DNA of 64,000 nucleotides from assembly GCA_024529925.1 (NCBI GenBank), contig JAFEUB010001797.1, positions 2,482,001 through 2,546,000 on the forward strand, in the 5' to 3' direction. The notes under the pieces were generated by a model. It saw only the letters and a program-made list of their open reading frames with translations, had not been told where the DNA came from and did not search any database. Numbering within the stretch: position 1 is the first letter of the stretch; each line of letters opens with the position of its first letter. The position numbers and the translations under genes are program-made. Positions 1 through 11,803 of this stretch are shown piece after piece. Source of the stretch: Ophthalmolycus amberensis (lineage: Eukaryota; Chordata; Actinopteri; Perciformes; Zoarcidae).

Positions 1-324
1 GAGTCGGCTCTCCACGATATGTCCAAGAGGTGTTTACGCTCAGGTCCAAGTGCAGAGTGAGCGATCAGAACGTTCTGAGGCCTCAAGTAACCTCGGGTGG
101 GTCCGTTTCCATGGCATTCAGTGACGCGTGCGTGAGTGAGTGCGTGCGTGTGATTAGCCAAGACAGAAAGAGAGAAATATGAATTATTTTATCTTATATA
201 TAATATATTTTTTATTTGATTTATACTAGTTATTTTTATTTTACTTACCATTCAGTACAGCTATGAGTTGTAAACATTACACAACCCGTCTCTGCTTATT
301 CTAATACAACAAATCTGTATTGGA

Positions 325-470
<146 letters not shown>

Positions 471-2212
471 AGTAAATATATATACATATACATATATTTA
501 TTTTTATTTATTTATTTCTCAAATTAATCTTTCTAGTAGAGACAAGAGCCTGGATTGCAATAAGGCAGAGGACAGTTAACAAAAACAACAGCAGCAAAAC
601 GTGTTTATTAACTTGCAGTAACACATATGCACATACTTTATATTTTTTTGCTTGCAAGGCAGTCACCCTCCCCTGCAGGATTATTTTCTCCAAAATTGTC
701 CAAATCACATTGAGTAAATGATGAAAAGAGAAACACGTATCAATAATATTCACACAAGGATGCAAACTTAGAAGATTGACAAATTTTACACAGCAGAATA
801 TACACAAATTCATATAGAAATAATTTACATGGATGTCTTATTGTGGGTTTAAATAAATAAAAGAAAAAGGTGACAGTCACAACGGTCATCTGTGTGACAG
901 CAACAATAACACATCAGACGTGTATTGTCCTCTCTACTAGTAAAGGCTTTATATAGGATGAGAGGTATGGGGCTGCTGAGGGTTAGGGTTATAGTCAGCA
1001 GCCCCGAGCAGTCAGGGGTTCAGTTGGACTGACACGTCTCAGCTTGGACTTGAACTGGGCCACTCTGGTTCCTAAGCCAAGTCCCCCACGGACTGAGCTG
1101 TTGTCGGCACATTTAAGGAGGCTACAGCATACGGCTTTAAGATGAAATAATAGAGCAGGGCCCATTTTAAGTCCCTTGAATTGATATTGTACTTTAATCG
1201 TGAACTTTCCCAAACAGATTAAATAAGCAGTAACCAGTTGTCGTAATTGGCAAATCTGACTTTTTTTTTTTATCAATGACACTTTCAGGTGGTGAGTTAA
1301 CTTTCATACAAAGTATGTGAGTGAAACGTACAATATTTCTCATTGGGAATATCCGTTTGTCCCTCTCTGTAATGCATGTGAATAAAGTGTAAAGTATTAC
1401 AAATTTACAAATACAAAATATTCCAGTAAAGTGTCTCAAACCTGTACTTTACTCAAGGACATATGCGCTACATGCGTTCAGCTCTGCGCAGGCCACTCGA
1501 CGCAACACAGCGCTTGTGAAGTTTTCCGCACGTACCCTGCTGCAGACGGCCCAGCCTAATTTAGCGATGCGATACCTAGCTAACATTTCTCTGCACTAGC
1601 TAGGTAGTCGTACAATGAGAGATATTCTGCAAGAGCCGAATAGCAATTGACCGACACATATAAGAGAAACACGTAAGTGGTTCAAAGCGACGTTACTATC
1701 TTGCTAATCGTGATGGCGAGATGAAGCCTCATGAGGCATCGAACCACTTCAGCCAATTGGTTCGAGAAAGGGTTCATTTCTCGAAGCTTCATGTGCACAC
1801 GAAACCACCTACTGGCCAAGTGTATAATCACAGGCAGCTGTATGTGAACCACATAATGTGATGCATTGAATTTTTGTGTCTGTTATGGCTGTTGGGAATG
1901 ACTATGAATTACAAAAATGTATGACCAAATAATTTCTGTACATAAATTATCACACATGTGCATAATAAAATATTTTTTGAATGTATTCTGTGTGTGTAAA
2001 TTTTCCCAAAATGGTAGTATCATATGATATGGCAGGTTGTGTAATAACGTTATTATGTCACTTTAGGAAAATGGCATGGGCTTAAGCAGGCAGAGGACAG
2101 TGAAAGTGCTTGTGGAACTAGGAAGAGGGGACTGAATATGCTTGTGTAACTTGGACAGTGATGTACAGGACAGGGGACATTTTATTCATTTTTATTCAGA
2201 AATAACAGTTTC

Positions 2213-2566
2213 TCAACAGTTTTTGGTTTTAAACGATTCCTTTTTTTTTGACACAACCTCTCCGGCCTTTGAAAACACCCTTTCACAGGGTACAGAAGAT
2301 GCTGGCGTGCACAAAAACGCAAGAGCAAGTCTATATAAATTTTCATACAGGAATTTTTGCCTCTCCCAGTACTCCAGAGGGTTTTCCAGCCTGCTTATAT
2401 TTGGCTCGGAAAGGTAGCGCTGGACCTCCACAGTGGCATCTGCTGTTACATTTTGAGTCTTCCGTGCCTCCATGACGCTGGTGTCTAAACGATGCCACAG
2501 TTTGCTACCTAAGAGGAAACCACAGATCATGTTACTAAGTGTTCTCATCGGAATAATTGATCTCAA
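2213..2566 (-). pseudogene. hAT transposase C-terminal dimerisation domain fragment
   Basis: A 117-codon open stretch carrying the typical hAT C-terminal signature, in which small residues precede CERVFSKAGEVVSKK. It is followed by a frame end close to the element's inner side. Upstream pieces of the same transposase lie at 2590-2850 and 2990-3060 but are not joined to it in one frame. It lies wholly inside the 1708-3640 element and is not a host gene. Confidence 0.85.
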
Positions 2567-3239
2567 AATGTAAAATAATAGATTACCTCCTGTGACATCA
2601 TGAGAGGTGGAAGCCTGGGGGATTTCCTCTCTGCTTTGTTTTGACCGTATAATGGTGGCACACTCGGAGGTCAGTCGTTTTATTGCTTCGGTGGCTTTTG
2701 TTTGGCTGAAAAATCCTATTACTTTAAATCGGGATCCAGTTTGGACACAAATGCCCTGAATCCAACATCATCCACAATACTGAAGGGCTGTGTGTCCTTC
2801 ACTATCATGGAGACGAGGGCTTCATCCAGCTCTTGTTTTCTGGTGGCTGGTTAAAAGAGAATAAATACAGTGTCTGTTACCTGTCTTTATTTGCACAATA
2901 AACAAAAGTGAACAGGGAAAAATTGTGATGGTGCATTTGTAATATTGTAATGACTTACAATGGCTGGGTGAAGCTCCAGTTTCCTCCTTATTCTCATGCA
3001 AGGCACGGTAATGCCTTAGCATGGATGAGGTGTTGTTATTGTACCCCAACTCCTTGGAGAACAATAAACACCTCACCTTTGAATAAAATAAGAAACTGTG
3101 AAAAATACAGTTCTTGATAAGCAAACCTAATGTGTCTGAAACAGAGTTAGATTTAGCTTACCTTATTAGGAGTTATCAAATCAAAGTGTTCCCACACAGG
3201 GGAAATCCTCCTCTTCCTAGCTGGCTCCATCTTATCACC

Positions 3240-3390
3240 TATCCTTCTCTCCTCACTCTCCTAACTCTCCAAACTATCTGTCTCTCTCTAAACTCTCCAA
3301 ATTATATAAACGCTATCCAAACTATCTCTCTCTCTCTAAACTCTCCAAACTATATAAACGCTATCCAAACTATCAAAACTCTCAACTGAC
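3240..3390. repeat. Short tandem repeat inside the hAT relic
   Basis: About two to three units containing CTCTCTAAACTCTCCAAACT and TATATAAACGCTATCCAAAC repeat head to tail near the right end of the hAT element. No coding role is seen. Confidence 0.7.
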
Positions 3391-4072
3391 CGCAACTCTC
3401 CACCAACAACCCACATTTTGAATGGAGCCTGAGGGGTTTATATTGCTGTCAAACCTCCCGGCAAAATCTGAACCACTTCCCGAAGCAGTCACGTGGTACA
3501 GCCGGGCAGCGAGGCTTCGGACGTCATCATTTTTGGCTCCTCCCCTAAATGAAGCAAGCCTCGATACGCGCTTCGAGGAAACGCCCCCTCCATTACTCGA
3601 CACACGCTTCGAAGCGTCGGCACATCTCGTAACATCACTACTTGCTAACACTTTGCTACAATAGATAGCTTAACCTTAGCTATGGCTAACGTTAGCTAAA
3701 CAAAACCAGCATGATACACTCATGAGGCTCTGTGTTAGCCTGTAACCTACGTGACATAACACAACGACACACTACTTAGACATGTCAGTGTTGTACTAAC
3801 TCTTAGTATTGTACAGGGTATACTTTTTCTAGTTTCGTGTAATGTCTGTTTGGTATGTTGAGTTAACCAGTAAGGTTTCTGAAGCTAACCAGACGCGTTA
3901 GCTTGCTGCAACGTCAGCTAACAACAACATTGACCTGTGTAAACAACTCAGGACGGATATAGTCTCTTTCCAAGTATGGTATTTGAACTTATTCTTTTCT
4001 TTGTTGCATTTCCTTTGACGACCCAGGAAATGTTAGCGAAGGCATAAATCCACGTTATATGTCTCCTTGCAG

Positions 4073-5590
4073 ATTAAGCCATCCAAATGGTGATCATGTC
4101 AGGCACAGCCACTGTGCTGCAGCAGTTTATCAGTGGGCTGAAGAATCGAAATGAAGACACCAGAGCACAATCTGCCAAAGAGCTGCAGCACTATGTGACC
4201 ACAGAACTCCGAGAGGTAAACGCATCAAAGTAAACATGGATGTAATAGAAACCTGCCACTAGGATAGGATTACAATATACTGTTGTTGCCCACAGCTGAG
4301 TGATCAGCTGTTTACACTGATTCATTGTGGATATGAAGACTTTTTAGACACCTAGTTTTCTTTTTTTTTCCTTCATTGTACAAGTCATCAATTATGCTTT
4401 TTCAACACACATTTTTTGTGCCTTCCACAGTTAAGTCAAGATGAAGCCACTACATTCTACGATGAGTTAAACCAACACATATTTGAGCTGGTATCCAGCT
4501 CTGATGTGAATGAGAAGAAAGGAGGGATTCTCGCCATCGGTAAGCCGTAAACATCGACATGCCAGATTAACTTCATTAAATTGAACTATTGATTTACCGA
4601 CGATCTGGTGGAATTCTCCAGAGATAAGTGACTGTCCTGCATGTATGTCACATGAAGATGTGCAATACAGCACACAGTATGTGTGAAACAGCATATTACT
4701 GAGACTCAATCCTGTGTTCCAGTGAGTCTGATTGGAGTGGAGGGAGGCAATGCCACCAGGATCAGCCGCTTTGCCAATTACCTGCGCAACCTGCTCCCGT
4801 ACAGCGACCCTGTGGTGATGGAGATGGCCTCTAAAGCCATGGGCCACCTGTCTATGGCAGGGGACACCTTCACTGCAGAGTATGTGGAGTTTGAGGTGAA
4901 GAGGGCCCTGGAGTGGCTGGGAGCAGACAGAAATGAGGGCCGACGCCATGCTGCAGTAAGTGATTCACAGACGGCAGGGGCTGTGTTATTTGTTGTTGAA
5001 ATAAAGCCACTTCTTGGTGGTGTTTACAGTATGTGTGGTGGAGCTGAGGGCTGAGGACAGTTTCACTCAAAATTGTCCCATTGACCCGTTTTTACTTTGT
5101 AAAGCAGCACAAAGCTAGAGTACTTTTATTTTAGTGGCACAGTTTCCTCCGGACACATTAATCTCTCACGCTCTCTTTACCACATCGTCCCCGAGTTGAT
5201 GGTGAATGGACACATAATTTTAGCAACCAAATATAACATTGTTATAACAACACATTTAAGATGATGACGGAACAGTACACACACAATTTATTTCCAGTAG
5301 CACTTTTTTTTTTTAATTCTAAGGGTTGATATTAATTGCCGAGTGATGTCTCAAAGCACAATATTTACACATATTTTACACTGGAAAGACCCAAGAACGG
5401 CAATCAATGCCCAGCTGTGAAATGCTTTCCTGTCCTCTCCAGGTGTTGGTGTTGAGGGAGCTGGCTGTGAGCGCGCCCACCTTCTTCTTTCAGCAAGTGC
5501 AGCCCTTCTTTGACAACATCTTCTATGCAGTGTGGGACCCCAAGCAGGCCATCCGGGAAGGGGCTGTCTCTGCACTGCGAGCCTCTCTCA
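4073..5590 (+). pseudogene. mtor: mtor 5' fragment: first four coding exons, truncated mid-exon
   Basis: Four exons are visible: 4073-4215 (ATG at 4087), 4431-4539, 4723-4955 and 5443 to about 5590. All have proper splice sites and compatible phases. They encode about 206 codons of the mTOR kinase N-terminus, including VLQQFISGLKNRNEDTRAQ, SLIGVEGGNATRISRFANYL, EYVEFEVKRALEWLGADRNE and VQPFFDNIFYAVWDPKQAIR. This is the start of the HEAT-repeat region of a protein of roughly 2500 residues. There is no in-frame damage in what remains. In the fourth exon, however, the mTOR frame runs after ALRASLIL into BEL/Pao gag sequence and stops by about 5652. No later mtor exon occurs in the window. It is most likely a partial duplicate of a complete mtor elsewhere. 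An assembly join is the alternative. Confidence 0.85.
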
Positions 5591-6691
5591 TCCTCCCACC
5601 ACAAGGAGACTGTGTACCGCGGTCCTACGCCCAAAATCCCTGTATTCACTAAAGGAGATCCTAGGGAGTTTGCTCGGCTTAAGGTTGCCCTGGAGAACCT
5701 GCTGCCTGAGGATGCTACAGAGCGCTTTAAATATCAGATCCTGGTGGACCACCTGAAGTATGAGGAGGCACTGCTCATAGCGGACTCCTACACCAACTCG
5801 TTGCAGCCCTACACTGACACGATGGCTAGCCTCATTGAAAACTATGGCCTGCCGCACCAGTTAGCTCTCAGAAAAATCGCTGACCTGATGGATGCCCCGA
5901 ACATCGCACGTGGAGACACCTGTGGGTTCAAGCAGTTTGCACTGCGATTGAGAGCACTAGTTGGTATGTTAGATCAGCTTGGGGACAGTGGACATACTGA
6001 GCTTCACTGTGGGTCACATGTGACACGGCTGTTGTCCAAGCTGCCTCAGGATATGCGGGCTGAGTTCAAGAGGTTCCTGTACCCCATGCGTGTTACCATC
6101 CCCAACCTCTTCCACTTTTCAGACTGGCTCGACTATGAGCTGAAGATTCAAGAGACCGTGTACGATTCACTGTACAGAGAGGATAAGAACAAATCAGGAC
6201 CACGGCCAGAGAATTACCGCGACAGGAGCAAGAGTGGCAGGAGCACCAGCATCCTGCACACTACAGACCAGCCTGAGAGCTCACCAGCAGCAGTGAAGCC
6301 ACCCCTAAGTGCCAAGCAGCTAGATAGGACGGCATACTGCCACTACTGCTTAAACACGCAGCACTTTCTCGACCAGTGTGTAAGCTTTGCACAGCTGACA
6401 GTGGAACAAAAAACAGCCTGGATCAAGATCAACAAAAGATGCTGGAGATGCGGCCGCTCGCACCAGGCTGCACAGTGCCGCCTGAAGTTTACGTGTCAGA
6501 AGTGTAAGGGGAAGCATCTGCAAGTTCTGCACGATGTGAATATAAAACCTGCAGCTGAGAATACGTCCTGCCTTGTCAGCACAACCAATGACGTACTGTA
6601 CTTGGACAGACGGTCCGGGTGCAGCCAAGTCCTACTCAAAGTGAGTAAGGTGTTGCTGCGCAATGGTGAGCACACACAATTGCTTGTTTGA
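5588..6691 (+). mobile_element. BEL/Pao LTR retrotransposon gag fragment
   Basis: An open frame of about 360 codons follows directly on the broken mtor exon. It carries the BEL/Pao gag region (DUF1759-like, with KIPVFTKGDPREFARLKVAL and FKYQILVDHLKYEEALLIAD). C-terminal cysteine/histidine knuckles follow, such as CHYCLNTQHFLDQC and CWRCGRSHQAAQC. It stops near 6691, where a complete element would run on toward protease and reverse transcriptase. No LTR, protease, RT or integrase was found nearby. The piece is truncated at both ends and non-autonomous. Confidence 0.85.
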
Positions 6692-7528
6692 CGATTGTCA
6701 ATAAACCTCTCAAAAGGAACATCTTGTCTGGAGTGCATTCTGATCGATGCCCCCTGGTGGCCACAACTTTTAATGAACCACAGTAAAAATATACAGTCCT
6801 TTCCCAGTCAATACAACAACCTATTTAGGCCAACAGTATGTACCTGACAGTACTCTTCTACCTCTACCTTGGTTTGTTGCAAAGTAAAAACACAAATGTA
6901 CCTTGAAGTTATTTTCTATGTAGTTCCTTATTTTGTTATCATCTGTGCCTCTCCAGTGTTGGTAAGTTCTATATGATCATTTTGAAATAAACTACAGCTG
7001 TTATAAAAAATTATAATAATTCATTAATTTATTATTCATTAACGTCAGATCTTGTTCCCTTGCACCTACATGTATGTATCATTACGTTCTGCACTGGTTA
7101 ACAATCAGTAAAGATTTCAATCATTTATGATTTAGTTTGAATTAAATTGGGAAGAATTATGCTGCACGTTGGGGCCATAATCTAAAGCTTTCCCCATTTT
7201 AGTTATATCAACATGTAATATTATGATTATCAATACGTAACAGTACTAACAGTAATGCCTTTGAGTCAAATGAAAATCAAAAAGATATTAAATTATAATT
7301 TCACAATATTTATTGTATATTAATTGTCATGCATAGTCAGATTATCAGAAATATTTTGATATTGTTTCTAATAAAAATACATATTTAGAAAGTTTGTCAT
7401 ACATTGATTTTTATTGTGCTACTCTATAAATAAACAGTATACATACAGTACATACAGTACACATGAACATACTGTGTTCTGTGTGACAAATGAAATAGCT
7501 TAAAGCTTTTAGAATTATTATTTCTCGT
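6692..7528. other. AT-rich intergenic stretch, no gene seen
   Basis: Downstream of the gag fragment the sequence is AT-rich with no splice-bounded open frame and no end structures. Stop codons are dense in all frames. Probably plain spacer and 3' flank of the minus-strand gene. Confidence 0.6.
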
Positions 7529-8210
7529 TCAGCCTGAAGCGTCCGTCTCCTTCTTGACTTGTGAGCAGATGCAAAGAGCTGCTGACGGCTTCCTGTGTGT
7601 GTGAGGAGCTTCCCAAACCCACCAGCACAGAAGAAGCAGACTGAGACAAACTACGTCCTCTGTGCCGGTGGGGACGGGGCGCCCCTCCTCTCGGCTGGTG
7701 GGTGGAGCGGGTGGTGTTGGGGGGGGGGGGGTGGGGGGGCAGGAGGACGTCACCGTACTCACTGGGTCTCTGACTCTCTGGGGTGCTGAGAGTGGTTCAG
7801 TGGTCTGTGGTGGGTCTGGGTCTTCCTGGGATGATGGTTGGATGACGTCCACTCTCAGCTGCCCCACGAGTGAGCCAAAAGCACAGAGGAGTCCTGCCCT
7901 GTGAGACACAAACACAAGAGATGAATACTTTGAACTCAACGATACGACCTTTACATTGTTGTGTTGAATCTGGCCTCCAATGATGGAATCTTATTACTGA
8001 TACTTCTGTAGTCTTAGTGAGGGATTACTTACTCAGCCCACTGAAAGAAAGGCGACCGCCGCTCTTCATGGTCCTGTGGTCCTCCATCCGTCTCATCTGG
8101 TCCTGTGGTCCTCCATCCGTCTCATCTGGTCCTGTCTCATCTGGTCCAGAGTGAACACTGTTGTCTGGGAGATCCTGGATGTTGCTTCCTGTGTTACAGC
8201 CATCGATACC
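7529..8210 (-). CDS. Possible downstream exons of the unrecognised minus-strand gene
   Basis: Two exon-like blocks lie downstream of the repeat-bearing exon. Block 8036-8210 is bounded by a TTTTACTCAG acceptor and a GTAAGTAATC donor, and reads GIDGCNTGSNIQDLPDNSVH in one frame. A 29-bp tandem repeat inside it (about 8068-8150) changes frame at each unit. Block 7529 to about 7902 begins after a GTCTCACAG acceptor. It has a proline-rich open frame (TSSCPPTPPPPTPPAPP) ending in a stop near 7530. The frames of the two blocks and of the upstream exon do not join cleanly in my reading, so the exon chain is uncertain. I do not recognise the protein. Confidence 0.35.
8068..8150. repeat. 29-bp tandem repeat
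   Basis: About two and a half units of a 29-bp motif containing GGTCCTCCATCCGTCTCATC lie inside the putative exon at 8036-8210. Because 29 is not a multiple of three, each unit gained or lost would shift the reading frame. Confidence 0.8.
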
Positions 8211-8382
8211 TGAGTAAAAGAGACTTGGAGACTTTTTCTTAACATTAGTAATTATTAGTTTACCTTCGTCTGGTAAAGACACCTGGACTTTATAAAGAAA
8301 AATACACAACAGAATAACAACCATTCACTGATACTTACTCTGGTTTCTGCATCTAGCATCAATTGTTACTCAAAAGGAAAAT

Positions 8383-8710
8383 CAGAATCACAGTCAGAAC
8401 AGTTTATTGCCATGGTGAACATACAAGGAATTTGACATGAGGGGAGGTGCATACAATCAACACAGTGCAGAGTAGAAACATATTAAGATTTACAGAAAAA
8501 TATAAAATAAAGTGAAATATGAAATAAAGTGCACAAACGAACAGATAACCGGACTATAAACAAGTGAGATGTAAGTGTAGTGTAGAAGTGTTGTTGATGA
8601 ACCCGACTGCGGATGGGAAGAAAGTGTTCATGTGTCGTGAGGTCTTGGTCCTGATGGACTGCAGCCTGCATGAGTTAAGGTGAGAGCACCTTGGACGAGA
8701 ATGTCCAGTA
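8383..8710. repeat. Interspersed teleost repeat copy
   Basis: The stretch with TTTATTGCCATGGTGAACAT, a run rich in AAATAAAGTGCACAAA, and GGATGGGAAGAAAGTGTTCA resembles a dispersed repeat I know from fish genomes, where it occurs in many near-identical copies. The exact family is uncertain (non-LTR tail or derived short element). It lies in the presumed intron downstream of the repeat-bearing exon. Confidence 0.6.
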
Positions 8711-8973
8711 ATTCCACAGAAGTTAACTGAAAAGTTGGAAGTAAGTCCGCTGGAGTTGTTCCCCTGATGTTTATGAACTCATCTCTGGTGAAAGAGCTCT
8801 GGGTATCGCAGCATAAAACTGAATTAAAAACAAAACAATGCGCACCAACACGTCGAGGCAGCCGTCCGCAGCGCAATCTTGATGTATAAAGAAGCGATAC
8901 TTAAAAGCTCTGCTGCAGAATGCTACCTATCGTCAACCCCGCCAGACGCGAGGGAAGGCCGTCTGGTGTTTTA

Positions 8974-11669
8974 TCAGTCTGAGTCTGACCTCTGGGGGAC
9001 CAGGGGCGGAGCCTCTTCAGGACGTTCCACACCAAAAGGGAGGGAGCGCGGATGGCCAGCGGGAAAGGGAGGAGGAGTCGGCAAGCGGTCGAACCCATCC
9101 CAGAAACCGCTAGGTGGTAACCGCTGGGTGAGAGGGTCATCTTCATCCTCTTCTTCTTCCTCCTCCTGGTCAGCTGGGACCAAAACGTCACCGGTCCTCT
9201 GCCTCTTCACACTTACCTGCTCCGTGCGGTCCTCTTCCCTGCTCCTCTTGGTGGACTCTTCTGACCTCTGGGGGACCAGGGGCGGAGCCTCTTCAGGACG
9301 TTCCACACCAAAAGGGAGGGAGCGCGGATGGCCAGCGGGAAAGGGAGGAGGAGTCGGCAAGCGGTCGAACCCATCCCAGAAACTGCTAGGTGGTAACCGC
9401 TGGGTGAGAGGGTCATCTTCATCCTCTTCTTCTTCCTCCTCCTGGTCAGCTGGGACCAAAACGTCACCGGTCCTCTGCCTCTTCACACTTACCTGCTCCG
9501 TGCGGTCCTTTTCCCTGCTCCTCTTGGTGGACTCTTCTGACCTCTGGGGGACCAGGGGGGGAGCCTCTTCAGGACGTTCCACACCAAAAGGGAGGGCGCG
9601 CGGATGGCCAGCGGGAAAGGGAGGAGTCGGCACGTGGTAGAACTGGGTGAGAGGGTCATCTTCCCTGCTCCTCTTGGTGGACTCTTCTGACCTCTGGGGG
9701 ACCAGGGGCGGAGCCTCTTCAGGACGTTCCACACCAAAAGGGAGGGCGCGCGGATGGCCAGCGGGAAAGGGAGGAGTCGGCACGTGGTAGAACTGGGTGA
9801 GAGGGTCATCTTCTTCCACGTCCCCAGCTGGGACCAAAACCTCAAGCCTGACCATATACTCACCGTTTACATAATAAATACATTCAACACATACTACACC
9901 TCCGTCGTCAGAGGTGTAGGGGAGGATCCTGAAGCTCACTGGTGGAGGAAGCGCCATGACGTAGTTCACACCAGCTGAGAGGGAAAAATTTAAACTGTAA
10001 GGATTTCTCATAACATGAAATATTTCTGGATTACATTGAAGAATAATCAAAGATTAAATTAGAAAAAAATGATGACCGCACTACACGTGTCACCAAGTCA
10101 CCAACACACAAGAGGCTGTTTTAATATTTTAACAATAATATCAAACATAGTGCAGCTCTGCCTCTGTTAGTTTGAACACATCACACAACTATATTAATAA
10201 TGATAAAAGCAATAAATATTATCATTGTCGTTATAGATATTATCCTTATTACTGTTATTATTATATGTCCGAAACAACAGAGTAGGGTGAGAGGAGCAGC
10301 TGGCCAGGCGCTTTTCACACGTTTCTGATCTGGATTCAGATTCCAGCTGCTAATCAGTCAGTCAGCGGGTCAATTAACCGACTGTTGAGTACTCGTGAGC
10401 TCTGGACAAAGACGTTTATTTTGCATTTGTGTGGATGAAACGGTCAATGGCTTGCAATAAACAGCGTAGAAGAGGATTATTTTAAATGCCATGTGTGTCC
10501 TGATTTTTAATTTAATTTTTGATTGATTTGTTTTTAAATAAATGTTTGAACAGAACTTTTCAATCATTTGCACAAGTTATTTGTCTTTCACTTTAACAAT
10601 GTAGCTTTTTAATCATGAATACTTGTGTTTTTAGTTGTAATATAACTCTTACTCTGCACTGTGTGTTATGATAATAATTGTTATATACAATATGTGTACA
10701 TAATTGTTAAATTCCATACATCAGCTGGTGTTTTGCCAGTGATTGACATGAGAAGAGTTTAACAAAACATCCAGCAGGTGGTGGTATACGCTCAAACGGA
10801 AATTAAGGAGCTTTTATTGCATCATTTGGAGTTGTTGAAGCGTGATATCTTATTGTGAAGGACAAAACTACGGTCCCGGATGTGTTGACAGCATTGATGG
10901 TGTTTTTTCCGACCCTGTAACAAGCGAATATCCCCGAAAAACCAGCGGATAGAAGTCCGTACGGATTAGGTCAATAGCAGTGCACGGCTAATTCGGTTCG
11001 CATCGTTTTAACGACTCTGGTAAAGGCAAAGCTAACTGTAATAATTACAACAATATTTCGTTTGAAAGGTACGAAGTTTAACTTCAGTTTAACACCATTA
11101 AATCAACTGAAAACATTACACGATCATTTTTATCAACATTTTAAGTGAATTGTATTGAAACATTTGCTAAAAATTGTCCGGTTTGGGGTACAACTCCATT
11201 AGAGAAATAGTTTCAAAGGATCAGATGTTTGTTCAATAACAGGGTCGCATCGTGTCCTGGTTTGATGACGTAGGCTATGTCCAGACGCTGGCCTCTAATC
11301 GTTCCATATGGTTACCATGGTGCACAACTTCAGCATTTATTGAAAGTGTTCTATTTTCAGAAATATACATTTTAATGTTAAAATAGGAAGATTTGATGCC
11401 TTCAAACCAAAATAACTGTGTTTAATTAAACATATACACTATTGTGAACACATTCCACAGATGTCCCGCAACATTTAAGACATTCTGTCACTCGAATAAT
11501 CAGTTTACACGAGCGTCTCTTTCCGACAGGCCTGATAATATAGTGTCAACTGTTCACCTTTCACTGATTTCTAAACGGAGAATGCTTTAAATGCTTTGAA
11601 GGGGGTGAATCAAAAGAAAAATGCTAAAATAAATGTAAAAGTTTACTTACCAGCAGAGGTACGCGCCAT
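8974..11669 (-). CDS. Unrecognised protein with in-frame Pro/Glu-rich tandem repeats
   Basis: Exon 1 has its ATG at 11667-11669 and ends at 11651 with a GTAAG donor (MARTSA). Exon 2 starts at 9974 after a TCTCAG acceptor and stays open to a TGA at 8974-8976, giving 339 residues. After a unique N-terminus (GVNYVMALPPPVSFRILPYT...VRLEVLVPAG) the exon consists of four direct repeats that begin, in plus coordinates, at about 8987, 9263, 9539 and 9689. Their spacings are 276, 276 and 150 bp, all multiples of three. Each unit holds PAGHPR-LPFGVERPEEAPPL, a basic patch (STKRSRE), and in the long units KRQR and a run of glutamates. Long units also contain a perfect-looking splice donor (CAG|GTAAGT) at about 9216 and 9492, so shorter spliced forms ending at different repeats are likely. 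I cannot assign a family. A low-complexity nuclear protein is one guess from the basic patches. Confidence 0.5.
8987..9834 (-). repeat. Coding minisatellite, 276/276/150/about 146 bp units
   Basis: Four head-to-tail units share GACCTCTGGGGGACCAGG and the GGGAAAGGGAGGAG segment. The first two are 276 bp and nearly identical. The third and fourth are shortened by loss of the acidic half. All length changes keep the reading frame. Confidence 0.92.
9975..11650 (-). other. First intron of the unrecognised gene
   Basis: AT-rich, with no open frame of interest and no recognisable repeat ends. It is bounded by the GTAAG donor after MARTSA and the TCTCAG acceptor before GVNYV. Confidence 0.55.
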
Positions 11670-11803
11670 CTCTCACAGCACACTCCCGGCAGGTGCTCCT
11701 CCTTCAGCCGAAGATCTTTCAGGCGCTTCTGTTATCCACGAGAGTATAGCGATCCAAATATAGCTTCGAATCAAGTAGCTTTTCTCAAGAAGTAAAAAAC
11801 TCA
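11670..11803 (-). promoter_or_regulatory. 5' flank of the unrecognised gene
   Basis: This short stretch lies between the ATG and the start of the duplicated segment. It should hold the 5' untranslated region, and the promoter probably extends into the duplicated DNA at 11804 onward. No TATA box is obvious. Confidence 0.3.

Larger units (their letters stand above)
1708..3640 (-). mobile_element. hAT DNA transposon relic (BED-finger type), 1933 bp, with 8-bp target duplication
   Basis: The element is flanked by the 8-base direct repeat CTTGCTAA (1700-1707 and 3641-3648). The uninterrupted site is present once at 13381-13388 in the other duplication copy, so both boundaries are directly supported. 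The ends are imperfect inverted repeats (TCGTGATG...CGAGATG against TAGTGATG...CGAGATG), followed by subterminal TTCGAAG-like motifs. Minus-strand pieces of a transposase survive: a BED-finger tail near 2990-3060, a piece near 2735-2850 of the kind that precedes the catalytic core in BED-finger hATs (PFSIVDDVGFRAFVSKLDPD), and the C-terminal dimerisation region at 2213-2566 (LCTPASSVPCERVFSKAGEV). The RNase H-like core is missing. This is an internally deleted, non-autonomous copy. Confidence 0.92.

Noticed and set aside
508..813. 101-codon minus-strand frame conserved at 12190-12495
   Set aside because: Identity reflects the recent segmental duplication. The peptide has no family features and lies in promoter-like AT-rich DNA.
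979..992. GGGTTAGGGTTA resembling telomere repeat (also at 12661)
   Set aside because: Only about two units, duplicated with the surrounding segment. Not a telomeric tract.
3382..3651. 89-codon frame at the right end of the first hAT element
   Set aside because: It runs across the element's terminal repeat and target duplication, so it cannot be a host gene. No transposase similarity.
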